DNA of 64,000 nucleotides from Lacibacter sp. H407 (GTDB lineage: Bacteria > Bacteroidota > Bacteroidia > Chitinophagales > Chitinophagaceae), in contig NZ_JBBKTU010000001.1 of assembly GCF_037892605.1 (NCBI RefSeq), positions 4,092,001 through 4,156,000 of the forward strand. The letters run 5' to 3'. Shown here piece by piece: positions 27,653-36,869 of the stretch. The notes below the pieces were generated by a model that saw only the letters and a program-made list of their open reading frames with translations, searched no databases and was not told where the DNA came from. Position 1 is the stretch's first letter. Every line of letters starts with the position of its first letter. Both the position numbers and the translations under genes were made by a program.

Positions 27653-28762
27653 TTAGTTTGTCTTGCTTATGGGCATTTCATGTGTTTCCTTTTTTGGAAA
27701 GCGTTGAATAAAATCAATAATGATGGTATTCAATTTTGCTTCTTGGTTAAATAAAATCCGATGCCGGATAGGTAATACAAAGAGTGGAAGTTGCTCCAGC
27801 TCTTCTCTGAACTTCACCAACCGTACCGCATCTTTCTCTGTGGTGATAATAACTTTCTGTTCGTGATCCAATTTACTGAATCGCTTACGTATTTCTTTCA
27901 GATCATCAATCGTAAAAATATGATGATCGCTGAAGCTCAGATTTTCATAACTGTACGAATGTTCAACAATATGCTTTTTTAATGGTTCGATATTGGCAAT
28001 GCCGGTGACTAATAATATCTCCAGGTTTTTATGCAACAGATATTCCTGTTGCGGATGCAATACATGATAAGGTGTACCGTACGCAATGGTTGCGAAGAAA
28101 ACCTGCTGATGCGGCAATGGTTTTATTTCAGCGATAATTTCCTGCCGCTCTTCTTCCTGCAATGTGGCCGGGCATTTTGTAACGATAATGATCTCTGCAC
28201 GTTTGTAACTGCTGCGCTCATCACGCAGATCGCCGGTGGGCAAAAAGAAATCACGGGTAAAGAGGTTATTGTAGTCCGTTAGTAAAATATTCAATCCTGC
28301 TTTGATGGAGCGGTGCTGAAATCCATCATCCAGAATAATCACTTCTGTTTTCGGACGATCGTGCAGCAACTGCGGAATTGCTTCCAGCCGTTCTTCACCT
28401 ACTGCAACCGTTACTTCCGGAAATTTTACATGAAACTGCATCGGCTCATCACCAATTTCCAACGCCGTACTGCTTTCATTCGCCAACGCATAGCCTTTGG
28501 TTTTTCGTTTATATCCACGACTCAAGGTGGCGGTTACAAATTGATCTTTCAACAAACGAAGCAGATATTCCACCATCGGCGATTTGCCCGTTCCGCCCAC
28601 ACTCAAATTACCCACACAAATAATGGGCATGTTCACGGTATCTGATTTCAAAACGTTTCGATCAAACAATCGGTTACGCACCCAAATAACCGCACCGTAC
28701 AACAAAGCAAACGGCAATAACAAAAAGCGGATGGATTGAAATGTGAGATTAGCCAAATTCAT
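27653..28762 (-). CDS. lpxK: Tetraacyldisaccharide 4'-kinase
   Basis: Inner-membrane-associated kinase of 369 aa that adds the 4'-phosphate to lipid A precursor. An N-terminal hydrophobic helix (about 10-27) is followed by a Walker A motif (VGNLSVGGTGKSPMVEYLL, about 51-69), with VILDDGFQHRSI as the second hallmark. Its start overlaps the 5-FTHF cyclo-ligase stop by 14 bases, so the two are co-translated. Indicates lipopolysaccharide-type lipid A in this organism. Confidence 0.95.
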   Translation of the reverse strand: MNLANLTFQSIRFLLLPFALLYGAVIWVRNRLFDRNVLKSDTVNMPIICVGNLSVGGTGKSPMVEYLLRLLKDQFVTATLSRGYKRKTKGYALANESSTALEIGDEPMQFHVKFPEVTVAVGEERLEAIPQLLHDRPKTEVIILDDGFQHRSIKAGLNILLTDYNNLFTRDFFLPTGDLRDERSSYKRAEIIIVTKCPATLQEEERQEIIAEIKPLPHQQVFFATIAYGTPYHVLHPQQEYLLHKNLEILLVTGIANIEPLKKHIVEHSYSYENLSFSDHHIFTIDDLKEIRKRFSKLDHEQKVIITTEKDAVRLVKFREELEQLPLFVLPIRHRILFNQEAKLNTIIIDFIQRFPKKETHEMPISKTN

Positions 28763-29321
28763 AAATGCGCTGTGGCGTAATGCAATAGTTTAAAGGTATA
28801 TCAAATTGTTCACGATCGCTGATGGAAGCGATGGCATCAAAGTAGCTCAAGCCGATCTTTAGCACATCGGGCCGGCATTTGGCCAAAAATTTATCGTAAT
28901 ATCCTTTCCCGTATCCTACACGATAACCCGCCTCATCAAAAGCAAGTAAAGGCACAAACACCAGATCAATTTCCGTTTCGCTGATCAGCGTTCCATTCAC
29001 CGGCTCGGGAATTCCCCACTCGTTAGGAACAACAACCACCATTTCATTATATTCCACATGCTCCAGTTCATTGGTTGTAGGATTCATGCGTGGAATCACA
29101 ATGTTCAACTCGGGATTTCTGAATTCCAGAAAATGCAGCAAATGATCAGTTTCTATTTCCACCTGTGCTTTCATGGCAAGATAGGTATGCACATAAAACA
29201 GATCGGGTAACGGCAGTTGCTGAAAATGGATGAGGATAAGATCATCAAAACGGTTTCGCTCTCCAACGGTGAGGCTTAAACGCTTTTCTTTGTAGATCTT
29301 TCGTGCCTCCTTTTTCGTCAT
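28749..29321 (-). CDS. 5-formyltetrahydrofolate cyclo-ligase
   Basis: Cytoplasmic enzyme of 190 aa that converts 5-formyl-THF to 5,10-methenyl-THF with ATP. The glycine-rich signature GYRVGYGKGYYDKFLA (about 132-147) and the N-terminal KKEARKIYKEKRLSL basic helix are typical. Third gene of an overlapping set: its start overlaps the rsmD stop by four bases, its end overlaps lpxK by 14. The folate gene folB lies at 40.1 kb, not linked. Confidence 0.93.
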   Translation of the reverse strand: MTKKEARKIYKEKRLSLTVGERNRFDDLILIHFQQLPLPDLFYVHTYLAMKAQVEIETDHLLHFLEFRNPELNIVIPRMNPTTNELEHVEYNEMVVVVPNEWGIPEPVNGTLISETEIDLVFVPLLAFDEAGYRVGYGKGYYDKFLAKCRPDVLKIGLSYFDAIASISDREQFDIPLNYCITPQRIYEFG

Positions 29322-29866
29322 TCGTCTTTTGGTTTGTTTACGAAGATAGAAAAGATGGTGGTGCCATAGTTACGTTCGGCACGGTAAAACGGAAATTTGG
29401 CATAGCTGTTACGGGGCGTGTGTTCCAATACAAACCAGCCACCTTCATTTAATAATTCTTTTTCAAAAATCAATTTCGGCAGTTCATCAATGGTGCCCAA
29501 TGCATACGGCGGACCGGCAAAAATAAAATCAAACTTTTCTGTACAGTGGTCGATGTATTTGAATACATCCATTTTCACAATATTCATTTTCACACCCAGC
29601 TTTTCGCCTGTTTGCTGGATGAACGCTGCCATATTATTATCCTTCTCCACAATGGTTTGATCAGTTGCACCACGGCTCGCCAGTTCGTAACTGATACTTC
29701 CCGTGCCGCCAAACAGATCCAGTGTTTTTAAACTTTCAATGTCGAGATTGTTTTCAATTACGTTGAACAAACCACCTTTCGCCAAATCAGTTGTTGGGCG
29801 GGTGTACGGCATTTTCGCCGGTGGCTGAAACGTTCTGCCTCCAAATTTTCCACTTATGATACGCAT
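29318..29866 (-). CDS. rsmD: RsmD-type 16S rRNA (guanine-N2) methyltransferase
   Basis: SAM-dependent methyltransferase of 182 aa that modifies G966 of 16S rRNA in E. coli. MRIISGKFGGRTFQPP and the motif I region TLDLFGGTGSISYELASRGA (about 47-66) are typical. The catalytic motif reads FAGPPYAL (about 115-122), with Gly where the N6/N2 methyltransferase motif normally has Asp or Asn. Start overlaps DUF3822 by 13 bases and stop overlaps the cyclo-ligase by four, so these genes form one transcript. Family call firm; activity depends on the altered motif. Confidence 0.92.
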   Translation of the reverse strand: MRIISGKFGGRTFQPPAKMPYTRPTTDLAKGGLFNVIENNLDIESLKTLDLFGGTGSISYELASRGATDQTIVEKDNNMAAFIQQTGEKLGVKMNIVKMDVFKYIDHCTEKFDFIFAGPPYALGTIDELPKLIFEKELLNEGGWFVLEHTPRNSYAKFPFYRAERNYGTTIFSIFVNKPKDE

Positions 29867-30696
29867 GCCAAAACTTGATCGAGTGAAGCAGATAAATGAA
29901 CCGGTTGTTCATCGGTTGTAGCAGGAAATTGATACGTAAGTTCTTCTTTCAATTGCAGATTCAGGATGTAATTGTACAACACATCATACAAGGCAGAACG
30001 TTGATCGATCATTCCCTGCAGCCAAACTGTGGTTTCTACCTGCGACAATTCCAACTGTTGCATTGCATTCAAAATATAATACAACACATCTTCGGGTGTA
30101 TGATAGTGGTACGACTGTAACAATAACCACTGGCCATTTTTCTCAACAGTAATTTGCACTTCCTGGAAACGGATAGTAGCTGTAACACATGTTCCTCCTG
30201 CTGCATTTTGTGTTAGCAGTAACGATTGCACATGCCACCACTCTCCTTTTGGAAAACGCTTGTTGAGCAATGCACCCAAAGTTCCATCAACCACATAATG
30301 ATTCACCAGGCTTTGCTGTACCACCACATCTTTCACATACAATTGATGTTGCTGCGGACCATGCGCCATTGCCAACAGATTTTCTTTACCCTCATCTTTA
30401 TTCAACACAGCAGGCAACAACACATTATTGGGTGCGTATTGCACCAACAACACTTTCTGATAATTGGAGTGCACCCAGGTATTGGCAGCTGCAACAGCAC
30501 TCAGCTTTTCATCCAGTTGCAGATTGCTTGCAGATGGCTCCAATGGATAAACGACCCAGCCATGCACCTGTTTATCTGCCGGAGTAAAAGAAGCAAACCC
30601 AATAAAATTTGTACCCGCCTGCACCAGCAAATAAGCGTTGGCAGTGTCGAGTGATTCAATTTCGTTTGATACGATCTGTATAGAAGGATGTAACAA
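29854..30696 (-). CDS. DUF3822 family protein
   Basis: 280 aa, predicted cytoplasmic, with an actin/hexokinase-fold-like pattern of beta strands. DUF3822 is a Bacteroidota family commonly found beside rsmD, as here; its function is not known. The first gene of the DUF3822-rsmD-cycloligase-lpxK set. Translation starts at TTG (plus-strand CAA at 30694-30696); an in-frame stop lies five codons upstream and no ATG precedes conserved sequence. Confidence 0.82.
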   Translation of the reverse strand: MLHPSIQIVSNEIESLDTANAYLLVQAGTNFIGFASFTPADKQVHGWVVYPLEPSASNLQLDEKLSAVAAANTWVHSNYQKVLLVQYAPNNVLLPAVLNKDEGKENLLAMAHGPQQHQLYVKDVVVQQSLVNHYVVDGTLGALLNKRFPKGEWWHVQSLLLTQNAAGGTCVTATIRFQEVQITVEKNGQWLLLQSYHYHTPEDVLYYILNAMQQLELSQVETTVWLQGMIDQRSALYDVLYNYILNLQLKEELTYQFPATTDEQPVHLSASLDQVLACVS

Positions 30697-30787
30697 TTTT
30701 TGTAAGTTTCAAGTGCTGCAATAATACCAATAATACGGGGAAGGATGAAGAATCATGCCAGAATTTGAGAGATAGAGTCGCTGATAA

Positions 30788-30864
30788 CACAGATTTAGGC
30801 TGATATTACAGATCTGGCTTACAAATAAATCCGCATTCATCTGCCCAAATCAGCGTCATCTGTG
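30788..30864. repeat. Imperfect inverted repeat in the divergent intergenic region
   Basis: The left arm CACAGATTTAGGCTGAT and the right arm (reverse complement CACAGATGACGCTGAT) match with a small indel. They lie between the divergent DUF3822 and MATE genes. It may be a dispersed intergenic repeat or a cruciform. Confidence 0.5.
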
Positions 30865-30907
30865 AATCTATCGTTCTTCTTCTTATTTTCGCCCAAACTA
30901 CAATTGC

Positions 30908-32266
30908 TTGGAAACGGCCTTACCGAAGAATGATCTGCGACTGGAAATCACCAACCGACAAATTCTAACGATTTCGATACCTATCAGCTTGTCATTATTG
31001 GTGCCCTTTCTCAATTTCACAGCCAATAATTATTTTCTGAGTGGCTTGGGCGAAAGTGCGTTAGGTACTGCCGGTATTACAGGTGTGTACTTTCTGGTAG
31101 TAGCCGTAATCGGTAATGGCTTGAACAATGCCTTGCAATCGCTCATTGCACGACGTGCCGGTGAAAACCGGTTGGAAGAGATCGGCAAACTGTTTTCACA
31201 AGGCATCCGCATTGCATTCATTTTTGCAGCTATTGGTATTGCACTCACCTATTTGTTTGCACCATTCATCTTTCATTCCTTTCTGCGAACGCAAAGCGTT
31301 GAAACATCGGCCATCGAATTTTTAAAGATCCGTGTATGGGGCCTCCCTTTTCTCTATCTCTTTCAAATGGGGAATGCATTTTTGGTAGGTACCAACAACA
31401 GCAAGTACCTGATGATCGGCACTTTGTTTGAAGCATTGGCGAATATTTTTTTCGATTACGGATTGATCTACGGCCATTTTGGTTTACCGGAATTAGGTTT
31501 CAACGGTGCTGCGTATGCATCCATCATTGCAGAAGTAACCGGTATGCTCGTCGTGTTCCTGGTAATTTTTATTAAACGGATGCACATTCAGTTTCACCTG
31601 TTCCGCTACCTGCGGTATAACAAACAACTGAGCAATCTCATTCTCAATATTTCAGCTCCACTCATCGGACAGTTTTCGATCAGCATCATGAGTTGGTTTG
31701 TGTTTTATATTTTAATTGAACATCATGGAGAGCGTGCATTGGCCATATCGAATGTAATGCGGAATATTTTTTCACTGGCCGGTGTGTTCATCTGGGCCTT
31801 TGCCGCCACCACGAATACGATGGTGAGCAACATTATCGGACAGGGGCGAAACAACGATGTGATGAAACTGATCTACCGCATCATGTCGCTCAGTTTTGTG
31901 TCAGCCGTGTTGATGTTTCTGCTGTTCAATGTGTTTGCGGTTGAATTATTATCGGTGTTTCGATTATCCAAAGAGTTTGTTGATGCGGCCGTGCCGGTGT
32001 TGCGGATCGTTACAACGGGCATGTTGTTTATGTCGGTGTCAGTTGTATGGCTCAATGCAGTAACCGGCACGGGCAATACCAAAATGAATCTCCTCATCGA
32101 AGCCGTTACCATTGTGCTCTACCTCATTTATATTTATGTAGTGCTGGAAGTATACCAACTCAACTTGATGTGGGCATGGGCGTCGGAACTCATTTACTGG
32201 AACAGTATTTTACTGATGGCCTTCTTTTATATCAGAAGTGGAAAGTGGAAGGGGAAAGTGATATAA
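30908..32266 (+). CDS. MATE family efflux transporter
   Basis: Inner-membrane antiporter of 452 aa with 12 predicted helices, the MATE plan. Marks are the QILTISIPISLSLLVPFLNF first helix and the internal duplication (about 10-225 and 235-450). MATE proteins export drugs or metabolites using sodium or protons; the substrate is unknown. Translation probably starts at TTG (30908), since no in-frame ATG precedes the conserved EITNRQILT. Left-hand neighbour of the AT-rich island. Confidence 0.9.
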   Translation: METALPKNDLRLEITNRQILTISIPISLSLLVPFLNFTANNYFLSGLGESALGTAGITGVYFLVVAVIGNGLNNALQSLIARRAGENRLEEIGKLFSQGIRIAFIFAAIGIALTYLFAPFIFHSFLRTQSVETSAIEFLKIRVWGLPFLYLFQMGNAFLVGTNNSKYLMIGTLFEALANIFFDYGLIYGHFGLPELGFNGAAYASIIAEVTGMLVVFLVIFIKRMHIQFHLFRYLRYNKQLSNLILNISAPLIGQFSISIMSWFVFYILIEHHGERALAISNVMRNIFSLAGVFIWAFAATTNTMVSNIIGQGRNNDVMKLIYRIMSLSFVSAVLMFLLFNVFAVELLSVFRLSKEFVDAAVPVLRIVTTGMLFMSVSVVWLNAVTGTGNTKMNLLIEAVTIVLYLIYIYVVLEVYQLNLMWAWASELIYWNSILLMAFFYIRSGKWKGKVI

Positions 32267-32310
32267 AGGAGAATAACAATTTTGTAACCGGCGATATTGT
32301 TTCATGGCAG

Positions 32311-32356
32311 CTTCGTTGCGCCTGCCCGACAGTAGTTTTAACGAAGGCGGGTCGCA
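32311..32356. repeat. Imperfect hairpin downstream of MATE, at the island edge
   Basis: CTTCGTT (32311-32317) and AACGAAG (32340-32346) are perfect inverted arms; an offset GC-rich pairing (TGCG...CCCG with CGGGTCGCA) overlaps them. It could be a terminator-like structure or a short intergenic repeat marking the junction with the AT-rich island. Confidence 0.4.
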
Positions 32357-32523
32357 CAAGTTGACAGGTGGTTTTTCAATAACAACTGGTTTGTGAGACA
32401 TTAGCCACGAAAAAAATAGATAGTTCTAAGTTTCAGGCTTAGTTAGGGTTATGTATATTTATTCCTTATCAGCAACTTTTTAAAAGAACCTAAAATAAGA
32501 AGGACACTCTAATAATTTTTTTT

Positions 32524-34887
32524 ATGGCAATGATAAAAAATGGCTTTTTTGCGTATAGTTCAAATCCAACACATTGCGGAGAATTTATTGAAGAAGCAAT
32601 AAAAGAAATACACAAAAGTGGACACCTCGTATTTCTAAAGAGTTGGAAAACAATGAGCATTGCCGGAAAATTTATCATCTCCGAAATATTGAAGGAAATA
32701 GAAAATTCAGATTTTCTGTGCGCAGACTTGACGGGCTTAAATGAAAATGTACTTTTTGAAATTGGCTTTGCAATTGGAAAAGGAAAACCCATCTGGCTAA
32801 TTCAGGATACTTCAATAATAGATTCACACAACCGTTTTAAAGAACTAAACTTTCTGACAACAATAGGATATTCTCCCTACACTAATTCAACTGATATCGT
32901 AAATGCATTTCTAAATAAAAAAGTATATCTTGATGAAACCAAAGTATTAAATGCCTTCGATAATATGAGCGAAGGTTTGATAAATGAAAATGCATTACTT
33001 TATTTGAAAAGTCAGTATGATACAAACTATAATCAATATATAAGCAATACAATTACGGACTTCAAACTTCCAACAGTTATTGATGACGCAACAGAAGTCA
33101 AAGTTCAACCCGTTTCGTGGTATTTTAACCAAGTGCAAAATGTACCGGCCGTCTTAGTTGAGTTCTCCTCTACATATCGAAGTGGGTATGAATTACATAA
33201 TGCAAAATGCTCTTTCGTTGCTGGTTTAGCTATTGGATTAGGCTTAAAAGTTCAAATGGTAGCAGAAAAGCCCTTCCCTACTTCCATGGACTATCAAGAG
33301 TACTTAAAGAAATTTACAAATTTAGAATTGTGTAAAGTAGCTATTGTTCCGTTTTTAAATGATATTAGGACGAATATTGCACAATTAATCGTCAAGAAAC
33401 ATCCACACGAGGAAAGCCATAAACCAGTTTCTGAGTTACAGAAAATAAAATTCGGTGAATATATTGCTGAACATGAGGCAAGTAATATTTATGAATACTA
33501 TATTGAAACAGCACATGAAGAAAACTTAATACGAAGTGAATACAACATAGTTGTTGGGAGGAAAGGGTGCGGAAAAACTGCTACACTCTACTATTTGGAA
33601 GCAGAATTGTCAAGAGATGTAAGGAATGAAGTAATTCCTATAAAACCAGTAAATTTTGAAATTGATGGCCTTATCGAGTTGATTAAAAAATTAAAAAGTG
33701 ATTTTGAAAAAGGCTACATAATTCAATCCATTTGGAAATTTTTGATTTACACAGAAATAGCTAAAAGAATATATGAAACTATAAAGAAGAAGCCGATATA
33801 TGCATTAACAGAAACAGATCGGAAAATAATCGACTTTGTAAATCAAAATACAAGTATTATTCTTTCTGACATTTCCACTAGACTTGAACAAGAATTAACA
33901 AATTTGGAAATGTTGGAAAAAATTGAAGAGCAGACTGAATTCAGAAATAAAATATCAGAAATTCTACATGAGAGCATTATCAAAGACCTAAAGGATCTAG
34001 TTGTTTCTTATATGAATACAAGAAAAAAACTAGTAATCCTCATCGACAACCTTGATAAAAACTGGAAAAAGGAAAATAATATTGAGATCACTAGCAAATT
34101 CATTTTAGGTTTATTGGGGGTGATTGGTAGAGTTTCAAAAGAACTAAAAGGGAGCCCAAGTAAACCGAATGACTTTGACCTCAATTTGATTGTTTTTCTT
34201 AGAAGCGATATTTTTAAATTCATACTGAGGTATGCAAGAGAACCGGATAAAATCGAGTATTATAACTTAAGATGGAATGATCCTGAAATATTACTTCGCA
34301 TAGTTGAAAAGAGAGTTGAGTTACTTTCAACGAATAAAATCAAAGAAAATTTTTGGGATACATATGTAGGCAAGATAGTTGATGGAATTCCGACAAAAGA
34401 ATATATACTTTCATGTATAATCCCACGGCCTCGAGATTTAATTTATTTCATAAACAGTGCAAAAGATATCGCTGTCCGAAGAGGTCATAATATGATACAA
34501 GAGACAGATTTATTAGCAGCTCATAAGGACTATTCAAACTGGATATTTAAGTCCATACTAGTTGAAAATGGTGTCACAGTGAGTCAAATTCAGAAATTTC
34601 TGTATAATATAATGGGGGAGTCTTCGATATTAACAAAGGAAAAAATCGAAGAGTTAATGAAACTCTCCGATATTACTACTGAAAATAATTATGTTGACGA
34701 TTTTATTACACATTTATGTGGCCTGTCTTTTATTGGTAGAGAAATAAGACCATTTCATTTTGAATTTGAATTCGACTTTGATTCTGATGATAAAAATCTA
34801 ATACTTGCGAACAAGTTAAACTCTAATCGCTATAAAATTCACAACGCATTCATACCATATTTAGAATGCTCAGACTTCATCGACTAA
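32524..34887 (+). CDS. Nucleoside-deoxyribosyltransferase-like / P-loop ATPase (Sll1717-like), candidate defence protein
   Basis: Cytoplasmic protein of 787 aa. Residues 1-130 resemble nucleoside 2-deoxyribosyltransferase/TIR-like domains (ADLTGLNENVLFEIGFA, E79 at the catalytic-Glu position). A second segment (about 195-295: VLVEFSSTYRSGYELHNAKC, SFVAGLAIGLG) may be a related nucleotide-binding fold. A P-loop NTPase follows: Walker A GRKGCGKT (345-352), Walker B LVILIDNLD (D508), an FLRSD strand (R560), RWND (583-586) and IPRPRDLIYFIN. The C-terminus (about 680-787) looks helical, with an acidic stretch. The pattern resembles the P-loop ATPase family named after Sll1717. Base composition (about 30-33% GC in sampled stretches, against about 43% around it) suggests transfer. 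No partner gene seen. Antiphage or conflict role is inference. Confidence 0.75.
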   Translation: MAMIKNGFFAYSSNPTHCGEFIEEAIKEIHKSGHLVFLKSWKTMSIAGKFIISEILKEIENSDFLCADLTGLNENVLFEIGFAIGKGKPIWLIQDTSIIDSHNRFKELNFLTTIGYSPYTNSTDIVNAFLNKKVYLDETKVLNAFDNMSEGLINENALLYLKSQYDTNYNQYISNTITDFKLPTVIDDATEVKVQPVSWYFNQVQNVPAVLVEFSSTYRSGYELHNAKCSFVAGLAIGLGLKVQMVAEKPFPTSMDYQEYLKKFTNLELCKVAIVPFLNDIRTNIAQLIVKKHPHEESHKPVSELQKIKFGEYIAEHEASNIYEYYIETAHEENLIRSEYNIVVGRKGCGKTATLYYLEAELSRDVRNEVIPIKPVNFEIDGLIELIKKLKSDFEKGYIIQSIWKFLIYTEIAKRIYETIKKKPIYALTETDRKIIDFVNQNTSIILSDISTRLEQELTNLEMLEKIEEQTEFRNKISEILHESIIKDLKDLVVSYMNTRKKLVILIDNLDKNWKKENNIEITSKFILGLLGVIGRVSKELKGSPSKPNDFDLNLIVFLRSDIFKFILRYAREPDKIEYYNLRWNDPEILLRIVEKRVELLSTNKIKENFWDTYVGKIVDGIPTKEYILSCIIPRPRDLIYFINSAKDIAVRRGHNMIQETDLLAAHKDYSNWIFKSILVENGVTVSQIQKFLYNIMGESSILTKEKIEELMKLSDITTENNYVDDFITHLCGLSFIGREIRPFHFEFEFDFDSDDKNLILANKLNSNRYKIHNAFIPYLECSDFID

Positions 34888-34920
34888 AATGCAACATACC
34901 CACACCTGGTAGGCCCCCAT

Positions 34921-35343
34921 ATGAAAGTAAACCTTAGCATCACACAAAAACTCTTGATTGCTGTTTTCTGTTTTGGCATTGCCGTTGTTGGCTTTATGTG
35001 GAAGCTTCCGTCGATGTTCCGGGGAATGGATAAAGAAATGCATGCAGCCTTTTATTTTGTGGCAGCGGCTTTCTTAAACATCCTTTTTGCCAAACGCAAT
35101 TTGCTCATTCATTCACTCATCTTTGGTTTTCTGTATTTGTTCGGCTATGCCATTGAACGGGCGCAGGAATATTCCAACAAATTTTTCCGCAGCCGCATTC
35201 ACGGCCGGTTTGATCCGGAAGATGTAGCGGCCAATCTGCAGGGGTTGATTTATTTTTCTGCCATATGGGTAATGTATGCAGTAATAAGTTTCCTGCTAAA
35301 GAAGTCCGCACCTGCAACAGAAGCACCCACAACTGCAGAATAA
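34921..35343 (+). CDS. VanZ-like family protein
   Basis: Membrane protein of 140 aa with four predicted helices. Family features are DKEMHAAFYFVAAAFLNILF (about 36-55) and the E-R-Q...R..DPEDVAANLQG pattern (about 79-109). VanZ of enterococci gives teicoplanin resistance; chromosomal homologues mostly have unknown roles. It follows the AT-rich gene by 33 bp, and the GC content returns to normal here. Confidence 0.85.
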   Translation: MKVNLSITQKLLIAVFCFGIAVVGFMWKLPSMFRGMDKEMHAAFYFVAAAFLNILFAKRNLLIHSLIFGFLYLFGYAIERAQEYSNKFFRSRIHGRFDPEDVAANLQGLIYFSAIWVMYAVISFLLKKSAPATEAPTTAE

Positions 35344-35395
35344 GAATAAATTGTTACCAGTTATTTTTTTCATGCTGAATGCATAATTTCATTTC

Positions 35396-36205
35396 ATGCA
35401 ACGAAGACTCTTTTTACAGAAGATCAGTTTATTGAGTTCATCGCTCATGGCAGCGCCCTATCTCAGCTTTGGAGAAACAAAACAATCAGCAACTCCGGGG
35501 CTTAAGTTTATTACCGCATCCGATGGACATTGGGGGCAGCCGAATACTGATTTTGAAACGTCGCATCGCAACCTCATCGAAGCGATCGGCAAAGAAGAAC
35601 ATGTTGACTTTGTGGTGTTCAATGGCGACCTCATACATGATAAGCCCGAGCTGATGCCGGATGTAAAAAAAGTGTATGATACATTGAACGTGCCTTACTA
35701 TGTGGCAAGGGGTAACCACGACAGGGTGTCTCCGGAAACCTGGCTCCGGCTATGGAAGCAGCCGGAAGATTTCGCCTTCATTTCAAAAGAAAAACACGGC
35801 ATCATTCTGCTCAACTGTTCAAACGAAGCAGGCAACTATCTCTGTGCAAATGTTGGGTACGCTAAATCAAAACTGGAAGAGTTTCGGAATTTACCACAGG
35901 TATTTCTCTTTGTGCATATTTCTCAAAACAGCTGGACGCAGCATGGTGTGTCCTGTGCTGAATTACTTGACACAATTGCTGCTTACCCCAATGTAAAAGC
36001 AACGTTTCACGGTCACGATCATGATGTGGATGGCATCATGCTTTACAAGAAAAAACCATTTCTCTGGTCAGGGCATTTTGGAGGCAACTGGGGTAACCCC
36101 TTCCCTTCGTACCGTGTTTGCGAAGTTGCAGCAGATGGAAAGGCCATTGCTACATATCTCAAAACTGTAAAGGATGGCACTGTTTTAAACAGGCATAATT
36201 TATAA
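35396..36205 (+). CDS. Tat-exported metallophosphoesterase
   Basis: 269 aa. The N-terminus MQRRLFLQKISLLSS carries a twin-arginine-type motif followed by a hydrophobic stretch, so periplasmic export after folding is likely. Calcineurin-like metal motifs appear in order: ASDGHWG, FNGDLIHD, GNHDR, FVHIS and FHGHDHDVDG. Substrate unknown; such enzymes act on phosphomono- or diesters. It begins 52 bp after the VanZ gene and may be co-transcribed. Confidence 0.87.
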   Translation: MQRRLFLQKISLLSSSLMAAPYLSFGETKQSATPGLKFITASDGHWGQPNTDFETSHRNLIEAIGKEEHVDFVVFNGDLIHDKPELMPDVKKVYDTLNVPYYVARGNHDRVSPETWLRLWKQPEDFAFISKEKHGIILLNCSNEAGNYLCANVGYAKSKLEEFRNLPQVFLFVHISQNSWTQHGVSCAELLDTIAAYPNVKATFHGHDHDVDGIMLYKKKPFLWSGHFGGNWGNPFPSYRVCEVAADGKAIATYLKTVKDGTVLNRHNL

Positions 36206-36233
36206 CGGGTACTCAAGGAAATAGCCCGATTGT

Positions 36234-36869
36234 TTACTTCAACGGATTATTTTTTTGCAAAGCTGCAAACTTTACTGCGGTTGCTTTGATGCGGTTTTTA
36301 TTAAAACATAACTGTGCTTTACCGGTAGAAGAAACACCATTAATGCCCGACAAACCCTGGATCACCCATTTGCGGTTTTGCTTATCACGCAGGTGCCAGT
36401 TATCTTTTAGAATAATACCACCGGGAAAAATATATTGATCGGCTTCCTTGATGAGATGATAGCTGTGCGGGTACTCGGTAATACTTTCAGCCCAACTGTA
36501 GATGGGTTGCAGGTTGGGCGCTGTAGCAGGATCGATCACATAGTAACGCAACTCGTGCCCGTCCTTAACCTGCAATAAAGCCGCCACGTGGTAATTCCAG
36601 TATTGTTTTAATCCACCAATATGATTGCGGAGAAAAGCACCACTGAACACCCAGCCTTTGTAATTCGGGATGCCCCAGGCATCCAGCAACAAACAAACTG
36701 CATCGGCTCTTGCTTCACAGTTGTTGTGTACGTCGTGCCATTTGAATAAAGGACAGGTATGAAAAAAGGAAAACAGTGTCTCGGCTTCTGCAATTGTAAC
36801 CGATCGATCCGGATGAGTGAGATCAGATAACGCATAATCAAACAGTGTAGGAACGATCAATTCATCCAT
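36234..36869 (-). CDS. Protein-glutaminase-like (papain/transglutaminase-fold) protein
   Basis: 211 aa. The triad order matches protein-glutaminase: NNCEARAD (C51), WNYHVAAL (H94) and YYVIDPATAP (D113). Bacterial protein-glutaminases, as in Chryseobacterium, deamidate Gln side chains but are secreted with a propeptide; this protein shows no signal peptide, suggesting an intracellular role. The Met at 36869 is chosen; the frame also has a TTG ten codons upstream. It follows the radical SAM gene by 58 bp on the same strand and is probably co-transcribed with it. Function inferred from the triad only. Confidence 0.72.
   Translation of the reverse strand: MDELIVPTLFDYALSDLTHPDRSVTIAEAETLFSFFHTCPLFKWHDVHNNCEARADAVCLLLDAWGIPNYKGWVFSGAFLRNHIGGLKQYWNYHVAALLQVKDGHELRYYVIDPATAPNLQPIYSWAESITEYPHSYHLIKEADQYIFPGGIILKDNWHLRDKQNRKWVIQGLSGINGVSSTGKAQLCFNKNRIKATAVKFAALQKNNPLK

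Noticed and set aside
30697-30907. tRNA or small RNA gene in the DUF3822-MATE gap
   Set aside because: No cloverleaf or conserved TpsiC-like segment was seen; only an imperfect inverted repeat is present.
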